DNA of 64,000 bases from Neisseria flavescens. Lineage in GTDB: Bacteria; Pseudomonadota; Gammaproteobacteria; Burkholderiales; Neisseriaceae. Below are positions 1 to 7,852 of the stretch, in pieces. The stretch covers positions 2,167,883 through 2,231,882 of the forward strand of contig NZ_CP039886.1 in the NCBI RefSeq assembly GCF_005221285.1, given 5' to 3'. The notes beneath the pieces are model-generated. The model had not been told where the DNA came from. It was given only the letters and a program-made list of their open reading frames with translations, and did not search any database. Every line of letters begins with the position of its first letter. Within the stretch, counting starts at the first letter, position 1. Both the position numbers and the translations under genes were made by a program.

Positions 1-157
1 ATTTCACCAAACCGAATTCGTTCATCAAATCGCTGATGCCCAAAGCAGGCAAACCGTATTCCTGCGCTTTGGCAATCAGTTTTTTAATCCGCACCATACC
101 GTCGGTAATCGAAAACTCGGTATGCAGGCGCAGGGGGATGTAGGTCGGCTCGGTCAT
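1..157 (-). CDS. dnaE: DNA polymerase III alpha subunit, N-terminal part (cut by window edge)
   Basis: Only the first 52 codons are present, read leftward from the ATG at 157 and running off the window. The peptide opens MTEPTYIPLRLHTEFSITDG and continues through a KKLIAKAQEYGLPALGISD stretch. This is the start of the PHP domain of the replicative polymerase alpha subunit, including the L-H-T-E-(F/Y)-S element. DnaE is the catalytic subunit of the replicative DNA polymerase III holoenzyme. Recognition rests on this conserved N-terminus alone. Confidence 0.85.
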   Translation of the reverse strand, partial: MTEPTYIPLRLHTEFSITDGMVRIKKLIAKAQEYGLPALGISDLMNEFGLVK

Positions 158-211
158 GGCAAAATCGGCGTGGACAATAAAAGGCGTATTGTAGCAGGGT
201 TGGCAGCTAAA

Positions 212-223
212 GGCCGTCTGAAA
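212..223 (+). repeat. DNA uptake sequence, AG dialect
   Basis: AGGCCGTCTGAA, a single unpaired copy just upstream of dnaE. It is the first of many AG-dialect uptake sequences in the window and is used for species-biased DNA uptake during transformation in Neisseria. Confidence 0.9.
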
Positions 224-253
224 ACTAAATGTAATGAGGTTGGATAAAGCAAA

Positions 254-360
254 TATAGTGGATTAACTTTAAACCAGTACGGCGTTGCCTCGCCTTGTCG
301 TACTATCTGTACTGTCTGCGGCTTCGTCGCCTTGTCCTGATTTAAATTTAATCCACTATA
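254..360. mobile_element. Correia repeat enclosed element (short, 107 bp)
   Basis: The element is bounded by the inverted ends TATAGTGGATTAA (254-266) and its imperfect complement TTTAATCCACTATA (347-360). Its inner sequence has the typical Correia core (GACAAGGCGACGAAGCCGCA on the minus strand). Its length of 107 bp matches the internally deleted class of these non-autonomous Neisseria elements. It sits between dnaE and the S4-domain gene at 425. The right end plus the flanking AAA makes a TATAAA hexamer (357-362) that could act as a -10 for that gene; this promoter role is inferred. Confidence 0.9.
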
Positions 361-424
361 AAACAGAAGGGGGCTTTCTTTCAGACGGCCATGTTAAAAT
401 ATCGCCCTTATTGAAAAGGATTGA

Positions 425-661
425 ATGATGGAAGCAACCGTCTATCTTGAAGACAACGAATACATCGCTTTATGCGACCTGTTAAAACTCGCCGGACTTG
501 CCGAAAGCGGTGGACAGGCAAAAGCATTTATCGCCGAAGGGCTGGTGTTACGCAACGGCGAAACCGAAACCCGTAAAACCGCCAAAATACGCGGCGGCGA
601 AGTGATTGAATTTGACGGCGCACGCTTGGAAATAGCCGATGGATACGATCCTGAAGAATAA
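425..661 (+). CDS. S4-domain RNA-binding protein (YbcJ-like)
   Basis: This small protein of 78 residues, or 77 if the second ATG at 428 is used, is covered from about residue 14 to 70 by an S4-like fold. The fold shows the pattern L-L-K-L-A-G-L-A-E-S-G-G-Q-A-K followed by GLVLRNGE and a basic TRKTAKIRGG segment. S4 domains bind structured RNA, and this stand-alone family is thought to act on rRNA or tRNA. The Shine-Dalgarno AAGGA at 416-420 is better spaced for the ATG at 428 than for 425. It overlaps the next gene by 23 bp, so the two are likely co-expressed. Confidence 0.8.
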   Translation: MMEATVYLEDNEYIALCDLLKLAGLAESGGQAKAFIAEGLVLRNGETETRKTAKIRGGEVIEFDGARLEIADGYDPEE

Positions 662-857
662 AGCCGAAGCCATCTTGGGCGAGCCGCTTTTAGACGAACC
701 TATCCGCCCCGAGTCGTGGGAATGTTGTGGCAGCGAGTGCGGCGATGCCTGTATTCAGACAATGTATTGGGCGGAAAAAGCACGCTATGATGCGCAACAG
801 CGGAAATTGAAAGAAGCTGGTTGGACTGATGGTGAAGATGAGACAAAGGCCGTCTGA
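639..857 (+). CDS. oxidoreductase-like domain protein
   Basis: A 72-residue protein with a cysteine-rich centre (W-E-C-C-G-S-E-C-G-D-A-C at about residues 27-38) followed by a YWAEKARYDAQQRK helix. This matches the small oxidoreductase-like N-terminal domain family of unknown biochemical role. It starts inside the end of the S4 gene. The last codons and the TGA stop are supplied by a DNA uptake sequence (847-858), so the repeat encodes A-V-stop. Confidence 0.7.
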   Translation: MDTILKNKAEAILGEPLLDEPIRPESWECCGSECGDACIQTMYWAEKARYDAQQRKLKEAGWTDGEDETKAV

Positions 858-858
858 A
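847..858 (+). repeat. DNA uptake sequence overlapping a stop codon
   Basis: AGGCCGTCTGAA in which the TGA at 855-857 is the stop of the small oxidoreductase-like gene. Confidence 0.85.
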
Positions 859-954
859 AAAGGTTTAGTTGAATAAAACCATGCTTTTTAAGAATTTTCA
901 CTGATACGTCGTTGTTTTTAGTTTGCGACAAGAAAATAAAAAAACGCAATAAAA

Positions 955-980
955 AAAGGGTATGCGTATACATACCCTTT
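955..980. terminator. bidirectional terminator hairpin
   Basis: AAAGGGTATG (955-964) and CATACCCTTT (971-980) form a perfect 10-bp stem with a 6-nt loop. It lies between the rightward gene ending at 857 and the leftward engB, flanked by A-rich and T-rich stretches. Confidence 0.75.
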
Positions 981-1072
981 GAAAGTAAGATAGAAAACGG
1001 CATTATTGAAAAACAAATGACGGAATAAGATTTGCGGTTGGTCAACTCATCTCATTTCGCCTTGTTTTACAA

Positions 1073-1714
1073 TCACTCAGGTGGTGTTTCGCCCGCAAGA
1101 TTCTCGATTTCTTCGCGATGCGCGTCAAACCATGAACCGACCACTTGATTGACTTCGTCCATACCTTGCTTTTTCAGGCTGGAAAACAGTTGAACGCTGA
1201 TTTTTTGGCGCTCGGTGTAGGGTTTCAGTGATTTTTTTACCGCCGCCAAAGTTTTAATCTGGTCGTTTTTAGACAGCTTGTCTGCTTTTGACAGCAGGAT
1301 ATGCACAGGGCGGCCGGTAATGTGGAAGAAGTCCAGCATTTGAATGTCTAAAGCCTTGAGCGGATGGCGCGAGTCCATAATCAAAATCAGGCCGATCAAT
1401 TGGCGACGTTGTTGCAGGTAGTCGCCCAAGAGTTTGACCCAGTGCGCACGGATGGCTTCCGGTACTTGCGCGTAGCCGTAGCCGGGCAAGTCGACCATGA
1501 AATTGCCGTTTTCCAGTTCAAAGAAATTGATGTGTTGGGTGCGGCCCGGTGTTTTGGAAACATAGGCAAGGCGCACATGATTGGTTAAGGTATTGATGGC
1601 ACTGGATTTGCCGGCATTGCTTCGGCCGACAAAGGCAATCTCGGCCGGCGTGTCGGGCAGGTCTTTCAGATGGTTGACCGTTGTAAAAAATTTGGCGTTT
1701 TGAAAAAGGTTCAT
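1073..1714 (-). CDS. engB: ribosome biogenesis GTP-binding protein EngB (YihA/YsxC)
   Basis: A 213-residue TrmE-Era-EngA-like GTPase needed for large ribosomal subunit maturation. The G1 loop GRSNAGKS is at 30-37, a G2 threonine in TPGRTQH lies near 59, G3 DLPGYG is at 75-80 and G4 KADK at 143-146. I chose the ATG at 1714 because GGAAAT precedes it at good spacing and homologues begin MNLF; an upstream in-frame ATG at 1768 lacks such support. It stands alone between an intergenic hairpin and the cytochrome c4 promoter region. Confidence 0.93.
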   Translation of the reverse strand: MNLFQNAKFFTTVNHLKDLPDTPAEIAFVGRSNAGKSSAINTLTNHVRLAYVSKTPGRTQHINFFELENGNFMVDLPGYGYAQVPEAIRAHWVKLLGDYLQQRRQLIGLILIMDSRHPLKALDIQMLDFFHITGRPVHILLSKADKLSKNDQIKTLAAVKKSLKPYTERQKISVQLFSSLKKQGMDEVNQVVGSWFDAHREEIENLAGETPPE

Positions 1715-1815
1715 CAGTATTTCCTTGCATGGAAACAAAACTGCAACATCATAATTTGTATCGGGCATTTATGTTGCAGCAGTTTGGTAATTTGAGTAGT
1801 AATTTAATGTAAACT

Positions 1816-1824
1816 TGGTATAGA
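1816..1824 (+). promoter_or_regulatory. possible extended -10 promoter for cytochrome c4
   Basis: TGGTATAGA fits an extended -10 (TGn followed by TATAGA) about 105 bp upstream of the c4 start. No good -35 hexamer stands at 16-18 bp, so this is tentative. Confidence 0.3.
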
Positions 1825-1929
1825 ATAGCACGTTTATAGAATTATCGGTTTTAATCGGGAAAATTCCCCGGTATTTGAGTATAAAAAAGGCATTGACGCG
1901 GTACGCAATGCTGTAATCAGGAGCACTCC

Positions 1930-2553
1930 ATGAAACGATTGACTTTATTGGCCTTGGTATTGGCTGCCGGTGCGGTTTCCGCTGCCCCTAAAGCAGATGC
2001 TGAAAAAGGCAAACAGGTAGCGACTACTATCTGTGCGGCGTGTCACGCAGCCGATGGTAACAGCGGTATCGCAACTTATCCTAAGCTGGCAGGTCAGGCT
2101 GCGGCCTACATCTACGGTCAAACCATGGCCATCAAAGACGGTACCCGTGCCCACGGTGCTGCCGGCGTGATGAAACCGATGGTGATGAACTTGTCCGAAC
2201 AAGACATCCGCGACGCTGCCGCCTACTATGCCAAACAACAAGGCAAACCGGGCGAAGCCAATCCTAAAGAAAACCCAGAGCTGGGCGCGAAAATCTATCG
2301 TGGCGGCCTGAGCGCTAAAAAACTGCCGGCATGTATGTCTTGCCACGGTCCTAGCGGCGCAGGTATCCCTGGCGGCGGTACTGAAATCCAAGCCTATCCT
2401 CGTCTGGGCGGCCAACACAAAGCTTACGTTGTCGAGCAAATGAAAGCTTACCAATCCGGCCAACGCAAAAACGCCATCATGGCCGATATTGCCAACCGCC
2501 TGAGCGAAGAAGAGTTGAACGCAGTAGCCAACTTCATCCAAGGTTTGCACTAA
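1930..2553 (+). CDS. dihaem cytochrome c4
   Basis: A 207-residue periplasmic electron-transfer protein with a signal peptide (residues 1-19, cleaved near VSAAP). It has two class I cytochrome c domains with haem-binding motifs CAACH (35-39) and CMSCH (135-139). Methionine ligands lie in the MKPMVM and NAIMADI segments. The two-domain layout and length are typical of cytochrome c4, which passes electrons to terminal oxidases in Neisseria. A CAGGAG Shine-Dalgarno precedes the ATG. The gene is followed by a DUS-pair terminator and then by the cytochrome c maturation genes it depends on. Confidence 0.93.
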   Translation: MKRLTLLALVLAAGAVSAAPKADAEKGKQVATTICAACHAADGNSGIATYPKLAGQAAAYIYGQTMAIKDGTRAHGAAGVMKPMVMNLSEQDIRDAAAYYAKQQGKPGEANPKENPELGAKIYRGGLSAKKLPACMSCHGPSGAGIPGGGTEIQAYPRLGGQHKAYVVEQMKAYQSGQRKNAIMADIANRLSEEELNAVANFIQGLH

Positions 2554-2581
2554 TTTCGTTTTGAAACGAGCTTATTGATAT

Positions 2582-2610
2582 AGGCCGTCTGAAAACTCTT
2601 CAGACGGCCT
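2582..2610. terminator. DUS inverted-pair terminator after cytochrome c4
   Basis: AGGCCGTCTGAA (2582-2593) pairs with TTCAGACGGCCT (2599-2610). Confidence 0.8.
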
Positions 2611-2757
2611 TAACCAATATAGGCCGATAGGCCTGATTGGTTTTTTCAAATAGCGACAGCAAGATTTTGACTACAATATGCAGTATTCTTCCTTTCGCAT
2701 CACACGTCATTGCAGTCCGTTCCATCGATCGGGTTGCCCTAAGCCGACATTTGAGAC

Positions 2758-4773
2758 ATGAGTAAATCTTCATCATCCGTCCCACTTATCCGTAGACCAT
2801 GGTTTGCCTTTTTCAGCTCCATGCGTTTTGCCGTCGCCCTGCTCAGCCTGTTGGGCGTGGCTTCGATTATCGGTACGGTCTTGCAGCAAAACCAGCCACA
2901 AGTCGATTATTTGGTGAAATTCGGCCCGTTTTGGTCGCAGATTTTTGGCTTTTTGGGTCTGTACGACGTGTACGCCTCGGCGTGGTTCGTTGTCATCATG
3001 ATGTTTTTGGTGATTTCCACCGGATTGTGCCTGATTCGTAATGTTCCGCCGTTTTTGCGCGAGATTCGTTCGTTCCGTGAAAACGCGAAGGAAAAATCGC
3101 TGGCGGCAATGCGCCATTCCATTGTTTTAGACGGACAGGTGACGCCCGAAGTCGCGCAACGGTATTTGGAAGTGCAGGGCTACGGCTGCAAAACCGTTAC
3201 GCGTGAAGACGGTTCGGTTTTGGTAGCGGCGAAAAAAGGCGCGATGAACAAATGGGGCTATATCTTTGCCCATGCCGCGCTGATTGTGATTTGTTTGGGC
3301 GGTTTGATAGACAGCAATATCCTGCTGAAAATCGGTATGCTCACCGGTCAAGTCGTGCCGGACAATACTGCGGTTTACGCCAAAGACTTTAAGCCAGAAA
3401 GCGTGTTGGGTGAATCCAACCTGTCGTTTAGGGGCAACGTCAATATTGCGGAAGGGCAGAGCGCGGACGTGGTGTTTCTGAATGCGGATAACGGCATGCT
3501 GGTGCAAGACCTGCCGTTTTCGGTCAAATTGAAGAAATTCCATATCGACTTTTACGATACCGGTATGCCGCGCGATTTTGCCAGCGACTTGGAAGTAACG
3601 GACAAGGCAACCGGCAAAGTCAGCGAACACACCATCCGCGTCAACCACCCTTTGACGTTGCACGGTATTACGGTTTATCAGGCAAGTTTTGCCGACGGCG
3701 GCTCGGACTTGACGTTTAAAGCGTGGAATCTGGCTGATGCCGACCGTACTCCGGTCAAGCTCAAAGCGACTTCCATGCGCGAGTTTCCGCTGGATTTGGG
3801 CAAGACCTCTTATAAACTGGAATTTGACCAGTTTACTTCGATGAACGTCGAAGACATGAGCGAGCCGTCTGAAAAAGAGCAAAACCTGAAATCCGCCCTC
3901 AACGATGTTCGCTCCGTCCGTCAAGAAGGCAAAAAATACACCAACATCGGCCCGTCTATCGTTTACCGCATCCGCGACAAAGCAGGGCAGGCGGTCGAAT
4001 ATAAAAACTATATGTTGCCGGTAAAACAAGATGAAGACTATTTCTTCATTACCGGCACACGCAGCGGCTTGGCACAGCAATACCGCTGGTTGCGCATTCC
4101 GATGGATAAAAACGGCCAAATCGACACCTTTATGGCTTTGCGCCAATATCTGAAAGACGATGCGGCACGCCGTAAAACCGTTGCCAATGCTGTTAAAGGT
4201 GCGCCTGCCGAAATCCGTGAACAATTCATGGCGGCGGCGGAAAACACTTTGTCGATTTTTGCCAAAGGCGGCTATTTGGCTTTGGACGAATTTGTTACCA
4301 CCAACATTCCGAAAGAGCAGCAGGAAAAAATGCAGGGCTATTTCTATGAAATGCTCTATGGCGTGATGAATGCCGCTTTGGAAGATACGATCAGCACATA
4401 CAATCTGCCGGCTTGGCCGCAAGATGAAAAACGCAACCGCTTCCTGCTGCACGCAATGGATGCTTACACCGGTCTGACCGAATATCCCGCGCCGATGCTG
4501 CTGCAACTGGAAAGTTTTACCGAAGTGCGCTCTTCCGGCCTGCAGATGACCCGCTCGCCGGGCGCATTCTTGGTGTATTTGGGTTCGGTATTGCTGGTGT
4601 TGGGTACGGTGTTTATGTTCTATATTCGTGAAAAACGTGCTTGGCTGCTGTTTTCAGACGGCCGTATCCGTTTTGCCATGTCTTCCAGCCGCAACGAACG
4701 CGACTTGCAGAAAGAATTTCCGCAACACACACGGCAATTGCAGCAGCTTGCCAAGGATTTGAACCATGAATAA
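2758..4773 (+). CDS. ccsB: cytochrome c biogenesis protein ResB/CcsB (System II)
   Basis: A 671-residue membrane protein that works with CcsA to move haem across the membrane and attach it to apocytochromes c. Membrane segments are visible near residues 22-42, 72-95, 165-185 and 610-630. A long periplasmic region lies between the last two. The N-terminal RRPWFAFFSSMRFAVALLSL stretch is typical of the ResB family. It overlaps ccsA by 8 bp, indicating translational coupling. System II rather than the Ccm system is normal for Neisseria. Confidence 0.92.
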   Translation: MSKSSSSVPLIRRPWFAFFSSMRFAVALLSLLGVASIIGTVLQQNQPQVDYLVKFGPFWSQIFGFLGLYDVYASAWFVVIMMFLVISTGLCLIRNVPPFLREIRSFRENAKEKSLAAMRHSIVLDGQVTPEVAQRYLEVQGYGCKTVTREDGSVLVAAKKGAMNKWGYIFAHAALIVICLGGLIDSNILLKIGMLTGQVVPDNTAVYAKDFKPESVLGESNLSFRGNVNIAEGQSADVVFLNADNGMLVQDLPFSVKLKKFHIDFYDTGMPRDFASDLEVTDKATGKVSEHTIRVNHPLTLHGITVYQASFADGGSDLTFKAWNLADADRTPVKLKATSMREFPLDLGKTSYKLEFDQFTSMNVEDMSEPSEKEQNLKSALNDVRSVRQEGKKYTNIGPSIVYRIRDKAGQAVEYKNYMLPVKQDEDYFFITGTRSGLAQQYRWLRIPMDKNGQIDTFMALRQYLKDDAARRKTVANAVKGAPAEIREQFMAAAENTLSIFAKGGYLALDEFVTTNIPKEQQEKMQGYFYEMLYGVMNAALEDTISTYNLPAWPQDEKRNRFLLHAMDAYTGLTEYPAPMLLQLESFTEVRSSGLQMTRSPGAFLVYLGSVLLVLGTVFMFYIREKRAWLLFSDGRIRFAMSSSRNERDLQKEFPQHTRQLQQLAKDLNHE

Positions 4774-5953
4774 CAAACATCAGGCCTTGCCCGAGCATGA
4801 GCTTCTGACACACAAATCATTTATCCGAAACCTCAACCTTTTCGACTGGGCATTTGCGCTGCTGATTGCAGTCGGTGCGTTTATTGCCCAAACCCAGGCC
4901 GGTCTGCATATGGACATCTACGAAATGGTAATTTTGTGGGTGAGTGCCGGTATTGCCGTTTTTCTGGGTTGGTTTTTCAAACCGATGCGCTGGTTTATCC
5001 CTTTGGGCGTGTGCTTGGCGTATTTGGCCGTTGATTTGTATGGCGGCGACATCAAACGCGCAGACGGCTTCCTGCTCAAATACCTGTTAAGCAGCCAGTC
5101 GGCGATTATGTGGCAATGCGCGTTTGTGTTCTTCGCCTTGTTTGCCTATATCGTCGGCGCGATAGCGGCGGTGCGCAAAAATGTGCCGTCCAATACGCTT
5201 TTGGGCATGGGTACCGTGTTTGCGTGGGTTTCCGCGATGGCGGGCTTTGTCGGTTTGCTGGTGCGTTGGCATGAAAGTTATCTGCTGCGTCCCGATGCCG
5301 GCCATATTCCGGTTTCCAACCTTTACGAAGTATTCATCTTGTTCTTGGTCATTACGGCGCTGATGTATCTCTATTACGAAGGCCGTTTTGCCGTACAAAA
5401 ACTGGGCGGCTTCGTCTTCAGCTTTATGGCGATTGTGGTCGGATTTGTCTTGTGGTACAGCGTTTCTCGCGAGGCGCATACCATTCAGCCGCTGATTCCT
5501 GCTTTGCAGTCTTGGTGGATGAAAATCCACGTTCCGGCCAACTTTATCGGCTACGGCGCATTCTGTATCGCCGCCATGCTGGGTATTGCCGAACTGCTGG
5601 CACTCAGAAAAGAAGATGCAGGCAAAAAATCATGGCTGCCGCACTCGCAAGTTATTGAAGAAGTCATGTACAAAGCGATTGCTGTCGGTTTCCTGTTCTT
5701 TACGATTGCCACCATTCTCGGCGCATTGTGGGCGGCCGATGCGTGGGGACGCTATTGGAGCTGGGACCCGAAAGAGACTTGGGCATTCATCGTTTGGCTG
5801 AATTACGCTGTCTGGTTGCATTTGCGGCTGGTGGTAGGCTGGCGCGGCAGGGTGTTGGCTTGGTGGGCGGTCATCGGCCTGATCATTACTGCCTTTGCCT
5901 TTATCGGCGTGAATATGTTCTTGAGCGGCCTGCATTCTTACGGCACTTTGTAA
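4766..5953 (+). CDS. ccsA: cytochrome c biogenesis protein CcsA/ResC (haem handling)
   Basis: A 395-residue polytopic protein with about eight membrane spans. It carries the tryptophan-rich haem-binding WWD domain (AWGRYWSWDPKETW, about residues 325-338), flanked by conserved histidines such as HVPANFIGYG and WLHLRL. It forms the haem channel and synthetase with CcsB, whose gene overlaps its start. A DUS-based hairpin follows the stop. Confidence 0.93.
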   Translation: MNNKHQALPEHELLTHKSFIRNLNLFDWAFALLIAVGAFIAQTQAGLHMDIYEMVILWVSAGIAVFLGWFFKPMRWFIPLGVCLAYLAVDLYGGDIKRADGFLLKYLLSSQSAIMWQCAFVFFALFAYIVGAIAAVRKNVPSNTLLGMGTVFAWVSAMAGFVGLLVRWHESYLLRPDAGHIPVSNLYEVFILFLVITALMYLYYEGRFAVQKLGGFVFSFMAIVVGFVLWYSVSREAHTIQPLIPALQSWWMKIHVPANFIGYGAFCIAAMLGIAELLALRKEDAGKKSWLPHSQVIEEVMYKAIAVGFLFFTIATILGALWAADAWGRYWSWDPKETWAFIVWLNYAVWLHLRLVVGWRGRVLAWWAVIGLIITAFAFIGVNMFLSGLHSYGTL

Positions 5954-5973
5954 GCAGCCTATCTCACACTTTA

Positions 5974-6016
5974 TTTCAGACGGCCTTTTTCCGTTTTCGG
6001 AGAAAACGCCGTCTGA
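5974..6016 (+). terminator. imperfect DUS hairpin after ccsA
   Basis: TTCAGACGGC (5975-5984) and GCCGTCTGAA (6007-6016) can pair. The rightward copy reads ACGCCGTCTGAA rather than the AG form, and the loop is T-rich. Confidence 0.5.
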
Positions 6017-6034
6017 ATCGTTTTTAATCATTTT

Positions 6035-6046
6035 TTCAGACGGCCT
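6035..6046 (-). repeat. DNA uptake sequence upstream of tsaD
   Basis: TTCAGACGGCCT, ending seven bases before the tsaD ATG, so it overlaps the ribosome-binding region. Confidence 0.85.
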
Positions 6047-6052
6047 CAAACC

Positions 6053-7123
6053 ATGTTGGTATTAGGAATTGAATCATCTTGCGACGAAACCGGCGTTGCG
6101 CTCTACGATACCGAGCGCGGCCTGTTGGCGCATCATTTGCACACACAAATGGCGATGCACGCCGAATACGGCGGCGTTGTCCCCGAATTGGCCAGTCGCG
6201 ACCATATCCGCCGTGTCGTGCCGTTGACGCAAGGTTGCTTGAAGGAAGCAGGCGTAGGCTATGCCGATATTGACGCGGTTGCCTTTACGCAAGGCCCGGG
6301 TTTGGGCGGCGCATTGCTGGCCGGTTCAGGCTTTGCCAACGCCTTGGCATTTGCCATCGGCAAGCCCGTTATCCCCATTCACCATCTTGAAGGCCATTTG
6401 CTCTCGCCTTTGTTGGCAGACGACAAGCCCGAATTTCCATTTGTTGCTTTGCTGGTGTCGGGCGGACATACGCAATTTATGGCTGTACGCGGTATCGGCG
6501 ATTACACCTTGCTGGGTGAAAGTGTGGACGATGCGGCAGGCGAGGCGTTTGATAAAACGGCCAAGCTTTTAGGTTTGCCTTATCCCGGCGGTGCCAAATT
6601 GTCCGAGCTGGCCAAACTCGGCACGCCTGATGCCTTCACATTCCCACGTCCCATGCTCCATTCGCACGATTTGCAGATGAGCTTTTCCGGTTTGAAAACC
6701 GCTGTTTTGACCGCTGTCGAAAAAGTCCGTGCCGAAACCGGCAGCGATGAAATTCCGGAACAAACGCGCAACGACATTTGCCGCGCTTTCCAAGATGCGG
6801 TGGTTGATGTATTGGCGGCCAAAGCCAAAAAAGCGTTGTTGGATACCGGCTTCAGAACGTTGGTGGTTGCCGGCGGTGTGGGAGCAAACTGGAAACTGCG
6901 TGATGAATTTTCGCGCTTAACCGTCAAAATGCCGTCTGAAAAAGGCAAACCCAAGCCGCAGGAAGAAAAAATCAATGTCTATTTCCCGCCGATGGCATAC
7001 TGTACCGACAACGGCGCAATGATTGCCTTTGCCGGTGCGATGCGTCTTGCCGAGCGTCAGGCTGTCGGCGCATTCAATGTCAAACCGCGCTGGCCGCTGT
7101 CTGATATTGTGAAGCAGGGCTGA
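6053..7123 (+). CDS. tsaD: tRNA N6-adenosine threonylcarbamoyltransferase
   Basis: A 356-residue protein that, with TsaB and TsaE, transfers the threonylcarbamoyl group to A37 of ANN-decoding tRNAs. It opens MLVLGIESSCDETGVALYD. It shows the metal-binding H-x-x-x-H of HHLEGH (111 and 115), the SGGHTQ loop and the GGVGAN motif of the ASKHA fold. Length is close to the usual bacterial size of roughly 340. An AT-dialect uptake sequence (6929-6940) lies within the coding region and encodes M-P-S-E, a weakly conserved insert near residue 293. Confidence 0.95.
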   Translation: MLVLGIESSCDETGVALYDTERGLLAHHLHTQMAMHAEYGGVVPELASRDHIRRVVPLTQGCLKEAGVGYADIDAVAFTQGPGLGGALLAGSGFANALAFAIGKPVIPIHHLEGHLLSPLLADDKPEFPFVALLVSGGHTQFMAVRGIGDYTLLGESVDDAAGEAFDKTAKLLGLPYPGGAKLSELAKLGTPDAFTFPRPMLHSHDLQMSFSGLKTAVLTAVEKVRAETGSDEIPEQTRNDICRAFQDAVVDVLAAKAKKALLDTGFRTLVVAGGVGANWKLRDEFSRLTVKMPSEKGKPKPQEEKINVYFPPMAYCTDNGAMIAFAGAMRLAERQAVGAFNVKPRWPLSDIVKQG

Positions 7124-7148
7124 TGTATTAGACTACTTCGATGCAATG

Positions 7149-7193
7149 AAAGGCCGTCTGAAAACCTGAAAATATGGTTTTCAGACGGCCTTT
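7149..7193. terminator. DUS inverted-pair terminator after tsaD
   Basis: 18-bp arms, AAAGGCCGTCTGAAAACC (7149-7166) and its complement (7176-7193), lie between convergent tsaD and the Lrp-type gene. Confidence 0.85.
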
Positions 7194-7243
7194 GACTAAA
7201 TGGATTTATGTTGTGAAGTCTTTTTGCAAGCAAAGACGAGCAG

Positions 7244-7708
7244 TTATCCTGGAATTTCGATTTTGGTTTCCGTCTTGGCGAAATTCATTACAAATTGGCT
7301 TTTGAAATTGCGCACCCTGTTGACGGACGTAAGCACGCGGCGCGTGAAGGCGTGATAGGCAGGCATATCGGTGCAATGCACCAACAGCAAGAAATCATAA
7401 TTACCGGAAATTTCATAACATCCGACAACTTGCGGTTCGCGCTGCATACTGCGTTCAAATGCCTCTTGCACATCGTGGTACTGGCGGTCAAGGTCAACTT
7501 GGACAAAGACGCTGATGTTCAAGCCGACTGCCTGCGGCGAGACGATGGCGGCTTGGCGGATGATGACGCCTTGTTCGGTCAGGTTTTTGATGCGCCGCTG
7601 GCAAGTGGCAATCGACGAATGCACTTGTGCGGCCAGTTCTTTCAGCGGAATGTCTGCGCGTGTTTGGAGAATGTTGAGGATATTGCGGTCGAGTTTGTCC
7701 AGTTCCAT
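7244..7708 (-). CDS. Lrp/AsnC-family transcriptional regulator
   Basis: A 154-residue regulator with an N-terminal winged helix-turn-helix (residues 4-60, ELDKLDRNILNILQ then LAAQVHSSIATCQRRIKNL). A C-terminal RAM/AsnC ligand-binding domain follows (65-145, with GCYEISGNYDFLLLV). Family members sense amino acids and form octamers. It is divergent from the RarD-type transporter gene across a very AT-rich 144-bp gap, so that exporter is a natural candidate target; this link is inferred. Confidence 0.9.
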   Translation of the reverse strand: MELDKLDRNILNILQTRADIPLKELAAQVHSSIATCQRRIKNLTEQGVIIRQAAIVSPQAVGLNISVFVQVDLDRQYHDVQEAFERSMQREPQVVGCYEISGNYDFLLLVHCTDMPAYHAFTRRVLTSVNRVRNFKSQFVMNFAKTETKIEIPG

Positions 7709-7852
7709 TTCAGACGGCCTTTGAATGTAATATTTTTTGATTTTTTAATCATAATAGAAAAATTATCTTTATGATATAAAAAAATATGAGAAATTTTTTC
7801 ACACATTTTCTTTACAATATCAATATTGATTTATTGGGGAAGGCCGTCTGAA
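7709..7852. promoter_or_regulatory. AT-rich divergent promoter region, Lrp gene / RarD-type gene
   Basis: The gap is dominated by A and T runs (for example 7729-7815), a composition favoured by Lrp-type proteins. It ends with an uptake sequence (7841-7852) immediately before the transporter ATG. I cannot define a single operator. Confidence 0.45.

Noticed and set aside
785..1045. Open frame on the minus strand after the oxidoreductase-like gene
   Set aside because: It overlaps a real gene and a terminator hairpin, has no family resemblance and no ribosome-binding site.
1945..2550. Long minus-strand open frame opposite cytochrome c4
   Set aside because: Composition is the mirror of a high-G+C coding gene; the plus strand has two haem motifs and a signal peptide.
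3127..4506. 459-codon open frame on the minus strand opposite ccsB
   Set aside because: A shadow of the ResB gene; histidine/phenylalanine/glutamine-rich without domains.
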